13,262 bases of DNA from an uncultured Sphingopyxis sp. (GTDB lineage: Bacteria; Pseudomonadota; Alphaproteobacteria; Sphingomonadales; Sphingomonadaceae), in NCBI GenBank assembly GCA_937957805.1, contig CALFXW010000254.1, positions 1 through 13,262 of the forward strand. Direction: 5' to 3'. Below the pieces are notes generated by a model that made no database searches, was not told the DNA's origin, and was given only the letters and a program-made list of their open reading frames with translations. The translations under genes were made by a program, and so were the position numbers. Shown here in pieces: positions 6,350-13,262 of this stretch. The first letter of the stretch is position 1. Every line of letters starts with the position of its first letter.

Positions 6350-6877
6350 TCAGCGCATAAAATCGCGGTGGTAGAGGTTGGTCGTCCCCTCCCCAAAGGG
6401 GACGGCCCCGAGCGATTGAAAGCCCAGTTTTTCGGCAACGCGGTGCGATGCGCCATTGCCATCATCGATGATGCAGCGCACGCCGCTGCCGGGCAGATGC
6501 GCATCCCCCCAGACGAGTGCGGCGGCCATAATCTCACTCACCGCGCCCTTCCCCCACCAATCGGGTTCAATTGCCCAGCCCGCCTCTGCAAAACCCTCCA
6601 GCCCAGCGATGCCGCGTTCAAAATTGGAAAAGCCACCCCCACCCATCGGCCGGTCGCTGTCCCGTTCGGCAAAAATCCAATAGCCATAGCCCATCAGCGC
6701 CCACAGCCCCGGCATGGCGAGGAATTTGGCCCAGCTGGTCGTGCGGTCACGCGGCGCACCGCCGATAAAGCGCGTCGTGCGTTCATCGGCCCACATGCGG
6801 GCATATTCGTCAAAATCATCGCGCCTTGCGGCGCGCAGCCGGAAACGCGGGGTTTCAATCGTCGGAATATCGATCAT
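6350..6877 (-). CDS. GNAT family N-acetyltransferase
   Basis: The 175-residue product is a second RimJ/RimL-like acetyltransferase. It opens with IETPRFRLRAARRDDFDEYARMWADE (7-32), the usual first strand and helix. The motif A region reads GWAIEPDWWGKGAVSEIMAAAL, with W-G-K-G forming the pyrophosphate-binding loop. GNGASHRVAEKLGF is the motif B asparagine region. It lies 65 nt downstream of smc on the same strand and may be the last gene of that run, but a tRNA- or ribosome-related role cannot be inferred from position alone. The ribosome binding site is weak. It converges on the GNAT at 5752-6285. The two resemble each other only at the family motifs, so a recent duplication looks unlikely. 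Confidence 0.9.
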   Translation of the reverse strand: MIDIPTIETPRFRLRAARRDDFDEYARMWADERTTRFIGGAPRDRTTSWAKFLAMPGLWALMGYGYWIFAERDSDRPMGGGGFSNFERGIAGLEGFAEAGWAIEPDWWGKGAVSEIMAAALVWGDAHLPGSGVRCIIDDGNGASHRVAEKLGFQSLGAVPFGEGTTNLYHRDFMR

Positions 6878-6942
6878 GCGGCGATGCTAATATATTGGGG
6901 TTAACAAGCAAGGATGGTGATGATCGCCCAGGATTCTAATCT

Positions 6943-9900
6943 TCACTCCGCCGCCAATAATTGCTCCGCCGCGTTCAAATCGACGCTGACCAGTCGCGAC
7001 ACACCGCGTTCGACCATGGTCACCCCGAACAGACGGTGCATCCGCGCCATCGTCACCGCATTATGCGTGACAATCAGATAACGGGTGGCGGTTTCCCCCA
7101 CCATCATGTGGAGCAGGTCGCAGAAACGTTCGACATTGGCATCGTCCAATGGCGCGTCCACCTCATCCAGCACGCAAATGGGGGCCGGATTGGTGAGGAA
7201 CAGCGCAAATATCAGCGCAATCGCGGTCAGCGCCTGTTCGCCGCCCGACAATAGGGTCAGCGTCGCCAATTTCTTGCCTGGCGGCTGAGCCATAATTTCC
7301 AGCCCAGCCTCCAGCGGATCATCCGATTCAACCAGCGCCAGATGCGCGGTGCCGCCGCCGAACAGGCTGGTGAACAGCCGCTGGAAATGCCCATCCACCT
7401 TGGTGAATGCGTCGGTCAGGCGCGTGCGCCCTTCGCGGTTCAAATGGCCGATGGAACCGCGCAGCCGGTTGACCGCCTGAGCCAATTCATCCGCCTCAGC
7501 GCCCGCGCCGGCCATTTCCCCCTCGAGCGCCGCCAATTCCTCCGCCGCGATCAAATTGACCGGGCCGATGCGTTCCCGCTCCCCCATCAGTCGTTCATGT
7601 TCGGCGCTTTCGCCCTGCGGATGGGTGACATCCGCCTCAGCAAAGCCTGCCTGCGTCGGGAGCAGAGGTGGCGGGCAGGAAAAGCGCTCGCCCGAAATCC
7701 GCCCCATTTCGATGCGCCGCCCCTCCGCATTGTCGGCGCGCGCAGCGGCACCGGCGCGTTCTTCGCGCGCGGTGGAGAGCGCCTCGCGCGCGGTTGCAAG
7801 CGCGCCCTCGGCCCCCTGCAATGCCAGCATCGCGGCGCTTTCCTCCCCCTGCGCAGCTATAACGGCCTGATGCGCATCGTTGCGCGCGGTTTCCGCCGCC
7901 GCAATCGCATCACCATAGGTTTGGGGCTTGTCCGCCAGCGTGTCGAGCTGCGCTGCAACCTCTGCCGCGCGCGCGGCCATGGCGTTGATCCGCCGCGCGG
8001 CTTCGCCCGCCCGTGCCTTCCATCCGCGCGCTTCGGCCAGCGCCTCTGCCTCCGCCCCCGCGGCTGCGGCAATTTCGCGTTCGTGCGTCGCGATGGCATC
8101 CTGCGCCGTGCTGAGCGCCGCGCGCGCGTCATTCGCCGCCGTTTCGCATTGGCTGAGCAGGTCGCGCAACGCCGCCCCATCGCCCAGCGCGTCAAGGTTC
8201 GCCCGCGCTTCGCCCAGCAGCCGCGCCGCCTCTGCCGCATCATCAGTCTGCGCCGCCTGCCGTTCGGCAATATGCGCCGCCGACGCGCGATAACGTTGTA
8301 ACGCCGCCTCCGCTGTATCGGCGGCCCGACGGCTGTCGCGCGCCGCATTTTCGGCATCGCGTAGGCGCACACGGGCCGCACTTTGCGCTGTCTCCGCCCG
8401 CTCCAGCGCATCGCGCGCCGCATCATGTCCGCTAAGGAGCCGCGCCACACCAGCCGCCACGTCGGGGATTTGCGCGGTGAGCGCCTGCAGCCGGTTCGCG
8501 CGCTCAAGCCGTTCAGCCGCCCCCGCCCCGGCACCTGCCGCCACAAAGCCGTCCCAACGCCGCATATGCCCATCGCGCGTCACCAGCTGCTGGCCAACCG
8601 CCAATTTTTGCCCCGTGTCGGCATCCGCGAGTCCAATTTGCGCCAGCCGCCGCGCCAATTGCGCAGGCACGCGCACAAATTGCGCCAGCGGGGTGAGCGA
8701 CGGATCGAGCGGCGGGTCATCGCGCCCGACCACGGCCCCCGCCCAGCCATATGCACCATCAACTTCGGCAACAGGCGCGGCCAAATCATCGGCGAGCGCG
8801 GCTGCCAACGCCGCCTCCAGCCCCGCATCCACGCTTATGACGTCGAGCACGGCTGCGCCACCGGCCGCACTCAGCGATCGTTGGAGTGCCGCCGCTTCGC
8901 GTTCGAGCGCATGGAGCGCCGCGCGCGCCTCACCCAATGCTGCACTGGCCTCCTCCGCTGCCTCACGCGCTGTTTCGCGTTGGATCGCAGCCTCGGCCAG
9001 CGCCCCCTCTGCCACCACCAGCGCATTTGCCGCGATATTGGCGGCCCCGGCTGCCGCTTGCGCCGCTTGATTGAGCTGGTCACCATCCCCCAGCGCGGCA
9101 ATTTCGCTGGCGATCCGCGCGCCATCGGCGCGCACCCGCTGGTGCCGGCGATCCGCCTCTGCCAGCGCGGCATCGGCGATGCGCCGTTCGGCGCTGGCAT
9201 GCGCCATGGCGGCGCGCGCTTCGGCGAGCGCAACATCCCCGTCGCGCGCGACATCGGCGGCGCGGGCCAGACCCGTGTCGAGCGCGCCGCGCGTCCCCGA
9301 CAGACTATTGCGCCGTGCCGCCGCTTCCTTTGCCGCCGCTTCGAGCCGGACAATCGCCGCCGCCCCTTCGCGGGCCAGCGCATCCTCCGCCTCCCGATCG
9401 CGGTGGAGGCGGCTTGCCTCCCCCTCCAGGTCAAGCAGGCGTTGGCGAAGCGCCTCTGCCTCGCTGCGTTGGCGCGCCAGATCGGCAGAGGCAATATGCT
9501 CCGCCTCGCGCGCGGCATTGGCCGCTTCGCGCGCACTGCTGAGCCGCGCTGCCGCTGCGCCCTGCGCGGATGCAGCCGCGCTTTGTGCGGCACTGGCGGC
9601 ATCGACCGCCGCATCGGCGCCTGCCGCCTCTGCCCGCGCAGCATCCGCCGCTGCCGCCGCTTCGCGCCAACGCGCATAAATCATCCGCGCTTCGGCAATG
9701 CGTATCGCATCGGTCAATCTGGCATAGCGTTCGGCGGCCCGCGCCTGCCGCCGGAGCGCGCCTGCGCGGCTCGCCATATCGCCCAGCATATCGGCAACGC
9801 GCGCCAGATTCGCCTCTGTCGCGCGCAATTTCTGTTCGGCATCCTTGCGCCGGACATGCAGCCCCGAAATCCCCGCGGCTTCTTCGAGCAGCAGGCGCCG

Positions 9901-10383
9901 TTCCTGCGGGTTGGCGGCGATGATCGATGCGACCTTGCCCTGCGACACCAGCGCGGGGCTGTGCGCGCCGGTTGCCGCGTCGGCAAAAATCAGCGCGACA
10001 TCCTTTGCCCGCACATCATGCCCGTTGGCGCGATAGGCGCTGCCCGCACCGCGTTCGATCCGGCGGGTTACTTCAAACTGGCTGTCGTCGCCCGCCGCGA
10101 TGCTGGGGGGGAGCAGACTTCCATCCCCCTCACACGACATCGAAACTTCGGCAAAATCGCGCGCAGGACGCCCGTCGGTTCCGGCAAAAATCACATCCTC
10201 CATCCCGCCGCCGCGCATCGATTTGGGGGATGATTCGCCCATCACCCAGCGGATCGCTTCGAGCAGGTTGGATTTGCCACAGCCATTGGGGCCGACGATG
10301 CCGGTCAGGCCCGGCGCGATAATCAAATCGGTCGGTTCGACGAAGCTTTTAAAGCCCGACAGGCGCAGGCGGGTTATGCGCAT
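6943..10383 (-). CDS. smc: Chromosome segregation protein SMC
   Basis: SMC is the ATPase of the bacterial condensin (with ScpA and ScpB) that organises and segregates the chromosome. The 1146 residues have the standard order: N-terminal ATPase half with FKSF (11-14) and Walker A GPNGCGKSN (31-39); a coiled coil (about 180-505); a hinge (about 510-620); a returning coiled coil (about 620-900); and the C-terminal half with signature LSGGEQ (1045-1050), Walker B ICVLDE (1069-1074) and D-loop APLDDAN. LLLEEAAGISG (164-174) is another conserved SMC stretch. The hinge is short and divergent, as in other alphaproteobacterial SMCs, and the coils are exceptionally alanine-rich. A GGGGGGCGAA purine tract precedes the ATG. 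It lies 57 nt after the Dsb lipoprotein gene, probably in the same transcript. The scp genes are not in the window. Confidence 0.97.
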   Translation of the reverse strand: MRITRLRLSGFKSFVEPTDLIIAPGLTGIVGPNGCGKSNLLEAIRWVMGESSPKSMRGGGMEDVIFAGTDGRPARDFAEVSMSCEGDGSLLPPSIAAGDDSQFEVTRRIERGAGSAYRANGHDVRAKDVALIFADAATGAHSPALVSQGKVASIIAANPQERRLLLEEAAGISGLHVRRKDAEQKLRATEANLARVADMLGDMASRAGALRRQARAAERYARLTDAIRIAEARMIYARWREAAAAADAARAEAAGADAAVDAASAAQSAAASAQGAAAARLSSAREAANAAREAEHIASADLARQRSEAEALRQRLLDLEGEASRLHRDREAEDALAREGAAAIVRLEAAAKEAAARRNSLSGTRGALDTGLARAADVARDGDVALAEARAAMAHASAERRIADAALAEADRRHQRVRADGARIASEIAALGDGDQLNQAAQAAAGAANIAANALVVAEGALAEAAIQRETAREAAEEASAALGEARAALHALEREAAALQRSLSAAGGAAVLDVISVDAGLEAALAAALADDLAAPVAEVDGAYGWAGAVVGRDDPPLDPSLTPLAQFVRVPAQLARRLAQIGLADADTGQKLAVGQQLVTRDGHMRRWDGFVAAGAGAGAAERLERANRLQALTAQIPDVAAGVARLLSGHDAARDALERAETAQSAARVRLRDAENAARDSRRAADTAEAALQRYRASAAHIAERQAAQTDDAAEAARLLGEARANLDALGDGAALRDLLSQCETAANDARAALSTAQDAIATHEREIAAAAGAEAEALAEARGWKARAGEAARRINAMAARAAEVAAQLDTLADKPQTYGDAIAAAETARNDAHQAVIAAQGEESAAMLALQGAEGALATAREALSTAREERAGAAARADNAEGRRIEMGRISGERFSCPPPLLPTQAGFAEADVTHPQGESAEHERLMGERERIGPVNLIAAEELAALEGEMAGAGAEADELAQAVNRLRGSIGHLNREGRTRLTDAFTKVDGHFQRLFTSLFGGGTAHLALVESDDPLEAGLEIMAQPPGKKLATLTLLSGGEQALTAIALIFALFLTNPAPICVLDEVDAPLDDANVERFCDLLHMMVGETATRYLIVTHNAVTMARMHRLFGVTMVERGVSRLVSVDLNAAEQLLAAE

Positions 10384-10440
10384 TTCGCCCCCCGCCCGCT
10401 TGCCCGTCCGGCCGTCAATTTCCGCCCCCGACCGATCGGC

Positions 10441-11190
10441 TTAGCGCGCGCCAGCCGCGCGCAATTTGTCGCGCATCTGCGGCCAAGTGGCGACGTCGCT
10501 GGCGATTGCCCCATTAATCATGAAGGTCGGGGTGACGTTCACTTCATAACGCTGCACCGCGTTGGAGGTGGCTTCGACGCGCCGTTGCACCGCCGCTGCA
10601 TCCCCGATGCAACGGGTCACCACGTCCGCCGGAACCCCGCGCGCGGCAAAGATATTGGCGACCCCGAAAATCTGCGCCATCGCCGGAAGCCGCTGATTTT
10701 CAGGTAGATTCTGAATATTCTGGAGCTGCTCGGCGCTGCTTTGCGACACCGCGCTGGCATTTTCCAGAATCGCATTCTGGCCAGCGAACAAGCTATCGAC
10801 GAGGGGGAAGAATCGTTCCGGCCCCTGACAGGCGGCGACCACCGCCATGCTGAGGTCGAGCGGGTCACGGATGAAGGGGCGCATTTCAAAGCTTACCCGA
10901 CCCGTGTCGATAAAGTCGCGCCGCAATTCTTCATGGCTGGTCTGCGAAAATTCGCCGCAATGCGAACAGGTCAGCGACCCATATTCGACCACTTTGATCG
11001 GCGCATCGGGGTTGCCCATCAAAAATCCTTCGTCGGTGGCGCGCACCACCGCCGACCAATTTTGCCCCGCCGGTGCCGCCACCTTGGGCAAGGCTTCGCC
11101 GCTGGTCGCACCTGCATCACCACCGCTGCCGCACGCGGCAAGGCTGAGCGCCAGCGCACCTGCCAGCGAAAGGGAGATAATCTTGCGCAT
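10441..11190 (-). CDS. DsbA family thioredoxin-fold lipoprotein (putative disulfide oxidoreductase)
   Basis: The 249-residue product starts with a lipoprotein signal peptide (MRKIISLSLAGALALSLAAC), with lipobox LAAC and C20 as the lipid anchor. A Gly/Ser-rich linker follows. The thioredoxin-fold domain begins near 60, with active site CSHC (75-78) in YGSLTCSHCGEF and a cis-proline loop VTPTFMING (219-227, P221). Helical-insert cysteines C121 and C194 could form a second, structural pair. It most likely forms or repairs disulfides in the periplasm while membrane-tethered. The start has a clear AAAGGAAA site. It is directly downstream of a second Dsb-like gene (29-nt gap) and upstream of smc. 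Family membership is firm; whether it is an oxidase or an isomerase/reductase is not visible. Confidence 0.92.
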   Translation of the reverse strand: MRKIISLSLAGALALSLAACGSGGDAGATSGEALPKVAAPAGQNWSAVVRATDEGFLMGNPDAPIKVVEYGSLTCSHCGEFSQTSHEELRRDFIDTGRVSFEMRPFIRDPLDLSMAVVAACQGPERFFPLVDSLFAGQNAILENASAVSQSSAEQLQNIQNLPENQRLPAMAQIFGVANIFAARGVPADVVTRCIGDAAAVQRRVEATSNAVQRYEVNVTPTFMINGAIASDVATWPQMRDKLRAAGAR

Positions 11191-11219
11191 TCGAATTTCC
11201 TTTTACTGCAAATTGCGTT

Positions 11220-11951
11220 TCACTGACCAACCGCGCGGCTGAGCGCCGTCGAGAGGGTGGCCCAATCATATACGCTGTCGATCGCCTGCGTCTGACCGTT
11301 GATCGCAAACATCGGCGTTGCATTAATGCCCGCCGCGTTCGCCGCGTTGGACATGGCGAGCAAGCGTTGGTGCATCGCGCCATCGGCGAAACATTGGTTG
11401 ATTTGGGCGGCGGTAAATCCGCGCCCCTGCATCCATGCAATCACCCCACTGTCATCGGCAATCCGGCGCAGCCGCTGGCCGCCCGCCACCTGCCCCCAAC
11501 GTTCAATCGTCGCTGATGGCAAGGCTTGCACGCGCGCCAAAATCCCGCTCTGTGCGGCCATCATCGCCTCATGCCGCGAAAAAAAGCGCACCGATGACCC
11601 GCAGTTGACGGCAACCGTCATCGCAAAATCAATCGGGTCGCGCAAAATATGCCGCACTTCGACGCTGACATTGCCCGGCGCAATAAATCGCGATCCCAGC
11701 GCCGGCCCCGATTCAGCGGTGAAATGCGCACAATGCGGGCAGGTATAGCTTTCATATTGGGTCAGGCGCACGCGCGCTGCCGGGTTGCCCTGCACATGCG
11801 AACCACCCGCACCAATGGCGACGCGGCTCAACCAGTTGACCGCCGCAGGGGTCGCCCATGCCGCCCCCGCCAACCCCAAAAACAGCGCAATGAGCAGCAA
11901 TGGATTGCCGCGCCGCAGCGATGAGATGACATTTGTAGTCAGTTTGTGCAT
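11220..11951 (-). CDS. DsbA family thioredoxin-fold protein, membrane-anchored (putative disulfide oxidoreductase)
   Basis: The 243-residue product has a basic N-terminus (SLRRGN), then a hydrophobic segment (about 17-33, LLLIALFLGLAGAAWA) acting as a signal anchor or signal peptide. The thioredoxin-fold domain has active site CPHC (71-74) in YTCPHCAHF, identical to the E. coli DsbA dipeptide, and a cis-Pro loop NATPMFAING (P213). C117 and C187 may form a second disulfide. Two in-frame ATGs lie 6 nt apart. The second (11951) is preferred because AGGGA lies 6 nt from it but directly touches the first (11957). It shares motifs with the following Dsb lipoprotein, so the pair may be an old duplication that split into membrane-anchored and lipidated forms. 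It is preceded by the DUF721 gene, whose stop overlaps its ribosome binding site. Confidence 0.92.
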   Translation of the reverse strand: MHKLTTNVISSLRRGNPLLLIALFLGLAGAAWATPAAVNWLSRVAIGAGGSHVQGNPAARVRLTQYESYTCPHCAHFTAESGPALGSRFIAPGNVSVEVRHILRDPIDFAMTVAVNCGSSVRFFSRHEAMMAAQSGILARVQALPSATIERWGQVAGGQRLRRIADDSGVIAWMQGRGFTAAQINQCFADGAMHQRLLAMSNAANAAGINATPMFAINGQTQAIDSVYDWATLSTALSRAVGQ

Positions 11952-11957
11952 GGCCAT

Positions 11958-11962
11958 TCCCT
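11958..11962 (-). promoter_or_regulatory. Ribosome binding site that decides the Dsb start
   Basis: AGGGA on the minus strand overlaps the TAG stop of the DUF721 gene. It is immediately followed by ATG-GCC-ATG; only the second ATG (11951) is at a usable spacing of 6 nt. The overlap of stop codon and ribosome binding site suggests translational coupling of the two genes. Confidence 0.6.
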
Positions 11963-12515
11963 AATCAGCTTTTGGGCCGCTGTCACCTGTCGATCCACGC
12001 GCCAGCGCGGCGGCCAATCCTTCCAGCACCGTGCGCAATTGCGGGTCGGCAATCGAACGCAGCGCCGCCTCTGCCCGCGGCGATGGGACAGCGACTTCGG
12101 GTGGTGGTGGCGCGGGCGTTACGGGCTGGGGCGCGCGCGGCGCGCGGCCCTGTTGCAATTTAATCTGACTGACCGCCCGATAGCCAAAAAAACCGTTTAC
12201 CCGTTCGATAATCTCGGGGATGGCAAGCTGGATAATCGGGCCGTGCGCGCCCTCCACCGCGATGTGGAGCGTGCCATCCTGTTGCTTGCCGCGTGGAAAG
12301 CGCAGCGACAGTGGCTTGGTGCGCGCGGCCAGCCTATCCCCCGCTATTTCCGTCCAGCGCAGCAGAACCGACGATTGGACAAAGCCAAAACGGCGGAACG
12401 CCTTGTCGCCGATGCCGGGCAGCAAATCGGCAATCGCGCGCGGCGCAGCGATGCGTCCGCCGCTGTCGCTTTTCCCCTTTGCCGATTTGGACGCTTTTGC
12501 CATCGCCGCCGTCAT
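11961..12515 (-). CDS. DUF721 domain protein, DciA-like
   Basis: The 184-residue product carries a DUF721 domain, the family that includes DciA, a protein that loads the replicative helicase DnaB in bacteria lacking DnaC or DnaI. After a short Lys/Ser-rich N-terminus (5-18), the domain covers about 25-118, with recognisable stretches VLLRWTEIAGDRLAART, GTLHIAVEGAHGPIIQL and IIERVNGFFGYRAV. A proline-rich linker (about 126-146) and a C-terminal helix with LRTVLEGLAAALARG follow. The ATG at 12515 fits the family length. A longer in-frame start at 12623 lies inside mutY, and ATG 12503 is an alternative. No strong ribosome binding site is visible. It leads the run that continues with Dsb, Dsb and smc, and its start lies 14 nt from the divergent mutY start. 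The DciA function is family-based inference. Confidence 0.85.
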   Translation of the reverse strand: MTAAMAKASKSAKGKSDSGGRIAAPRAIADLLPGIGDKAFRRFGFVQSSVLLRWTEIAGDRLAARTKPLSLRFPRGKQQDGTLHIAVEGAHGPIIQLAIPEIIERVNGFFGYRAVSQIKLQQGRAPRAPQPVTPAPPPPEVAVPSPRAEAALRSIADPQLRTVLEGLAAALARGSTGDSGPKAD

Positions 12516-12529
12516 GCCATAGCAAGGCG

Positions 12530-13262
12530 ATGCCCGCCAGCCGCAACATTGCCCGTCCCCCTGCCACAGCGGCGGCGCAGAAATTGCTCGACTGGTATGA
12601 CGTCCACGCCCGCCAACTGCCATGGCGTCACCCGCCGGGCGCCGGTGGCCACGACCCCTATCGCGTCTGGCTGTCAGAGGTGATGTTGCAGCAAACCGGG
12701 GTCAGCGCGGTTACCCCGCGCTATTTGCGCTTTGTTGAACGCTGGCCCGACCTTGCCGCGCTCGCCGCTGCGGACGAGGCGGATATTATGGCCGAGTGGG
12801 CGGGGCTTGGCTATTATGCGCGCGCGCGCAGCCTGATTGCCTGCGCCAAGCTGCTCGTCTACCAATATGGCGGGCAATTCCCCGCCAGCGAAGCCGAATT
12901 GCGGCGCCTGCCGGGGCTTGGCCCTTATAGCGCGGCAGCGATTGCCGCCATCGCCTTTGGCCAGCAGACCATCCCCATCGACGCCAATATCCTGCGCGTT
13001 GTCGCGCGGTTCTTTGCGATTGCAACGCCATTGCCCGCCGCAAAGGGTGAAGTGGCCGCCGCTGACCTGGGCGATGCGCTCAGTGTTCCGACCCAGGCAG
13101 TGCTTCGCGCCGGCACCCGGGACCTCGTCTTCGTCGTCAGCGGTGAGCACGTTGAGCCTCGCGAGGTTCGGCTTGGCGCGTCCAGCGGGGAGTTCGTCCA
13201 GATTCTCTCAGGGCTGAAGGAAGGCGAGGCAGTCGCAACGAAGGCCCAGTTCCTGCTCGACT
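12530..13262 (+). CDS. mutY: Adenine DNA glycosylase MutY, 3' part replaced by foreign in-frame sequence; runs off the window
   Basis: MutY removes adenine mispaired with 8-oxoguanine or guanine in base excision repair. About 177 residues are normal MutY: LPWR (30-33), the catalytic glutamate E50 in WLSEVMLQQT, AGLGYYARARSL (91-102), the helix-hairpin-helix LPGLGPYSAAAI (128-139), and catalytic D151 in IPIDANI. Homologues continue with the rest of the glycosylase domain, four cysteines for a [4Fe-4S] cluster and a Nudix-like 8-oxoG recognition domain. Here, after PAAKGEVAA (about residue 177), the frame stays open but the sequence becomes an RND adaptor (see the next entry), so these parts are absent. 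The ATG at 12530 follows a modest AAGG. The gene is divergent from the DUF721 gene with 14 nt between starts. MutY identity is certain; the 3' structure is suspect. Confidence 0.88.
   Translation, partial: MPASRNIARPPATAAAQKLLDWYDVHARQLPWRHPPGAGGHDPYRVWLSEVMLQQTGVSAVTPRYLRFVERWPDLAALAAADEADIMAEWAGLGYYARARSLIACAKLLVYQYGGQFPASEAELRRLPGLGPYSAAAIAAIAFGQQTIPIDANILRVVARFFAIATPLPAAKGEVAAADLGDALSVPTQAVLRAGTRDLVFVVSGEHVEPREVRLGASSGEFVQILSGLKEGEAVATKAQFLLD
13064..13262 (+). other. C-terminal fragment of an RND efflux periplasmic adaptor (CusB/CzcB/HlyD type), joined in frame to mutY
   Basis: Translated in the mutY frame, this stretch reads as the end of a membrane fusion protein: LGDALSVPTQAVLRAG, then TRDLVFVV, HVEPREVRLGA and VQILSGLKEGEAVATKAQF. 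The VP-x-x-AV, PREV-x-LG and GLKEGE-x-V motifs are typical of CusB/CzcB-like adaptors that link an RND pump to an outer membrane channel. No start codon, signal peptide, lipoyl or hairpin domain of such a protein is present, so it is a fragment. Phe is mostly TTC and Glu mostly GAG here, versus more TTT and GAA in the preceding mutY part, hinting at a different source. It stays open to the window edge. Confidence 0.75.

Noticed and set aside
5981..6904. A 307-codon plus-strand frame spanning the end of one GNAT and the complement of the other
   Set aside because: It crosses two well-supported genes on different strands and an inverted repeat, and its translation has no domain.
8383..10233. 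A 616-codon open frame on the plus strand opposite smc, with another of 319 codons at 7342-8301
   Set aside because: Both are antisense shadows of smc, created by high GC and the Ala-rich coiled coil. Their translations are Arg/Pro/Cys-rich with no recognisable domain, whereas smc on the other strand has all its ATPase motifs.
12516..12623. N-terminal extension of the DUF721 protein to an ATG at 12623
   Set aside because: The added residues are Cys/Arg-rich, antisense to mutY, and not part of the domain.

Overview
This window reads as the chromosome of an alphaproteobacterium, most likely a member of the Sphingomonadales (Sphingopyxis/Sphingorhabdus-like). The reasons are high GC content, very alanine-rich proteins, an aroQ-accB-accC cluster, an rplU-rpmA pair followed by a GNAT gene, and a DUF721-Dsb-Dsb-smc block divergent from mutY. 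The order-level assignment is inference from gene order and sequence style; no search was run. Nearly everything is housekeeping. I found no phage, insertion sequence, CRISPR array, tRNA or rRNA, and no obvious new multi-gene system.

Layout. Bases 1-147 hold no supportable gene, only two inverted repeats. A class I adenylate-forming acyl-CoA ligase is on the minus strand (148-1698). Divergent from it is a plus-strand operon: aroQ (shikimate pathway), accB and accC (biotin carboxyl carrier protein and biotin carboxylase). accC converges on a small putative lipoprotein gene, and the two stop codons overlap by 4 bases. A divergent intergenic region then leads to rplU-rpmA (ribosomal proteins L21 and L27), closed by a convincing rho-independent terminator. 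A GNAT acetyltransferase follows, whose ribosome binding site may be buried in a hairpin. It converges on a second GNAT gene across a perfect 9-bp inverted repeat.

The right half is one minus-strand run read from right to left: a DUF721/DciA-like protein, two DsbA-like thioredoxin-fold proteins (one membrane-anchored, one lipoprotein), smc (chromosome condensation) and the second GNAT. Gaps of 9-65 nt suggest co-transcription. This joins replication/segregation genes with envelope oxidative-folding genes.

The oddest feature is at the right edge. mutY begins at 12530 and is a normal DNA glycosylase up to the helix-hairpin-helix and catalytic Asp. Near 13055-13070 it changes in frame, without a stop, into the C-terminal part of an RND-efflux periplasmic adaptor (CusB/CzcB/HlyD type). 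The iron-sulfur and C-terminal domains of MutY are absent. An assembly chimera or a recombination junction explains this better than a functional fusion.
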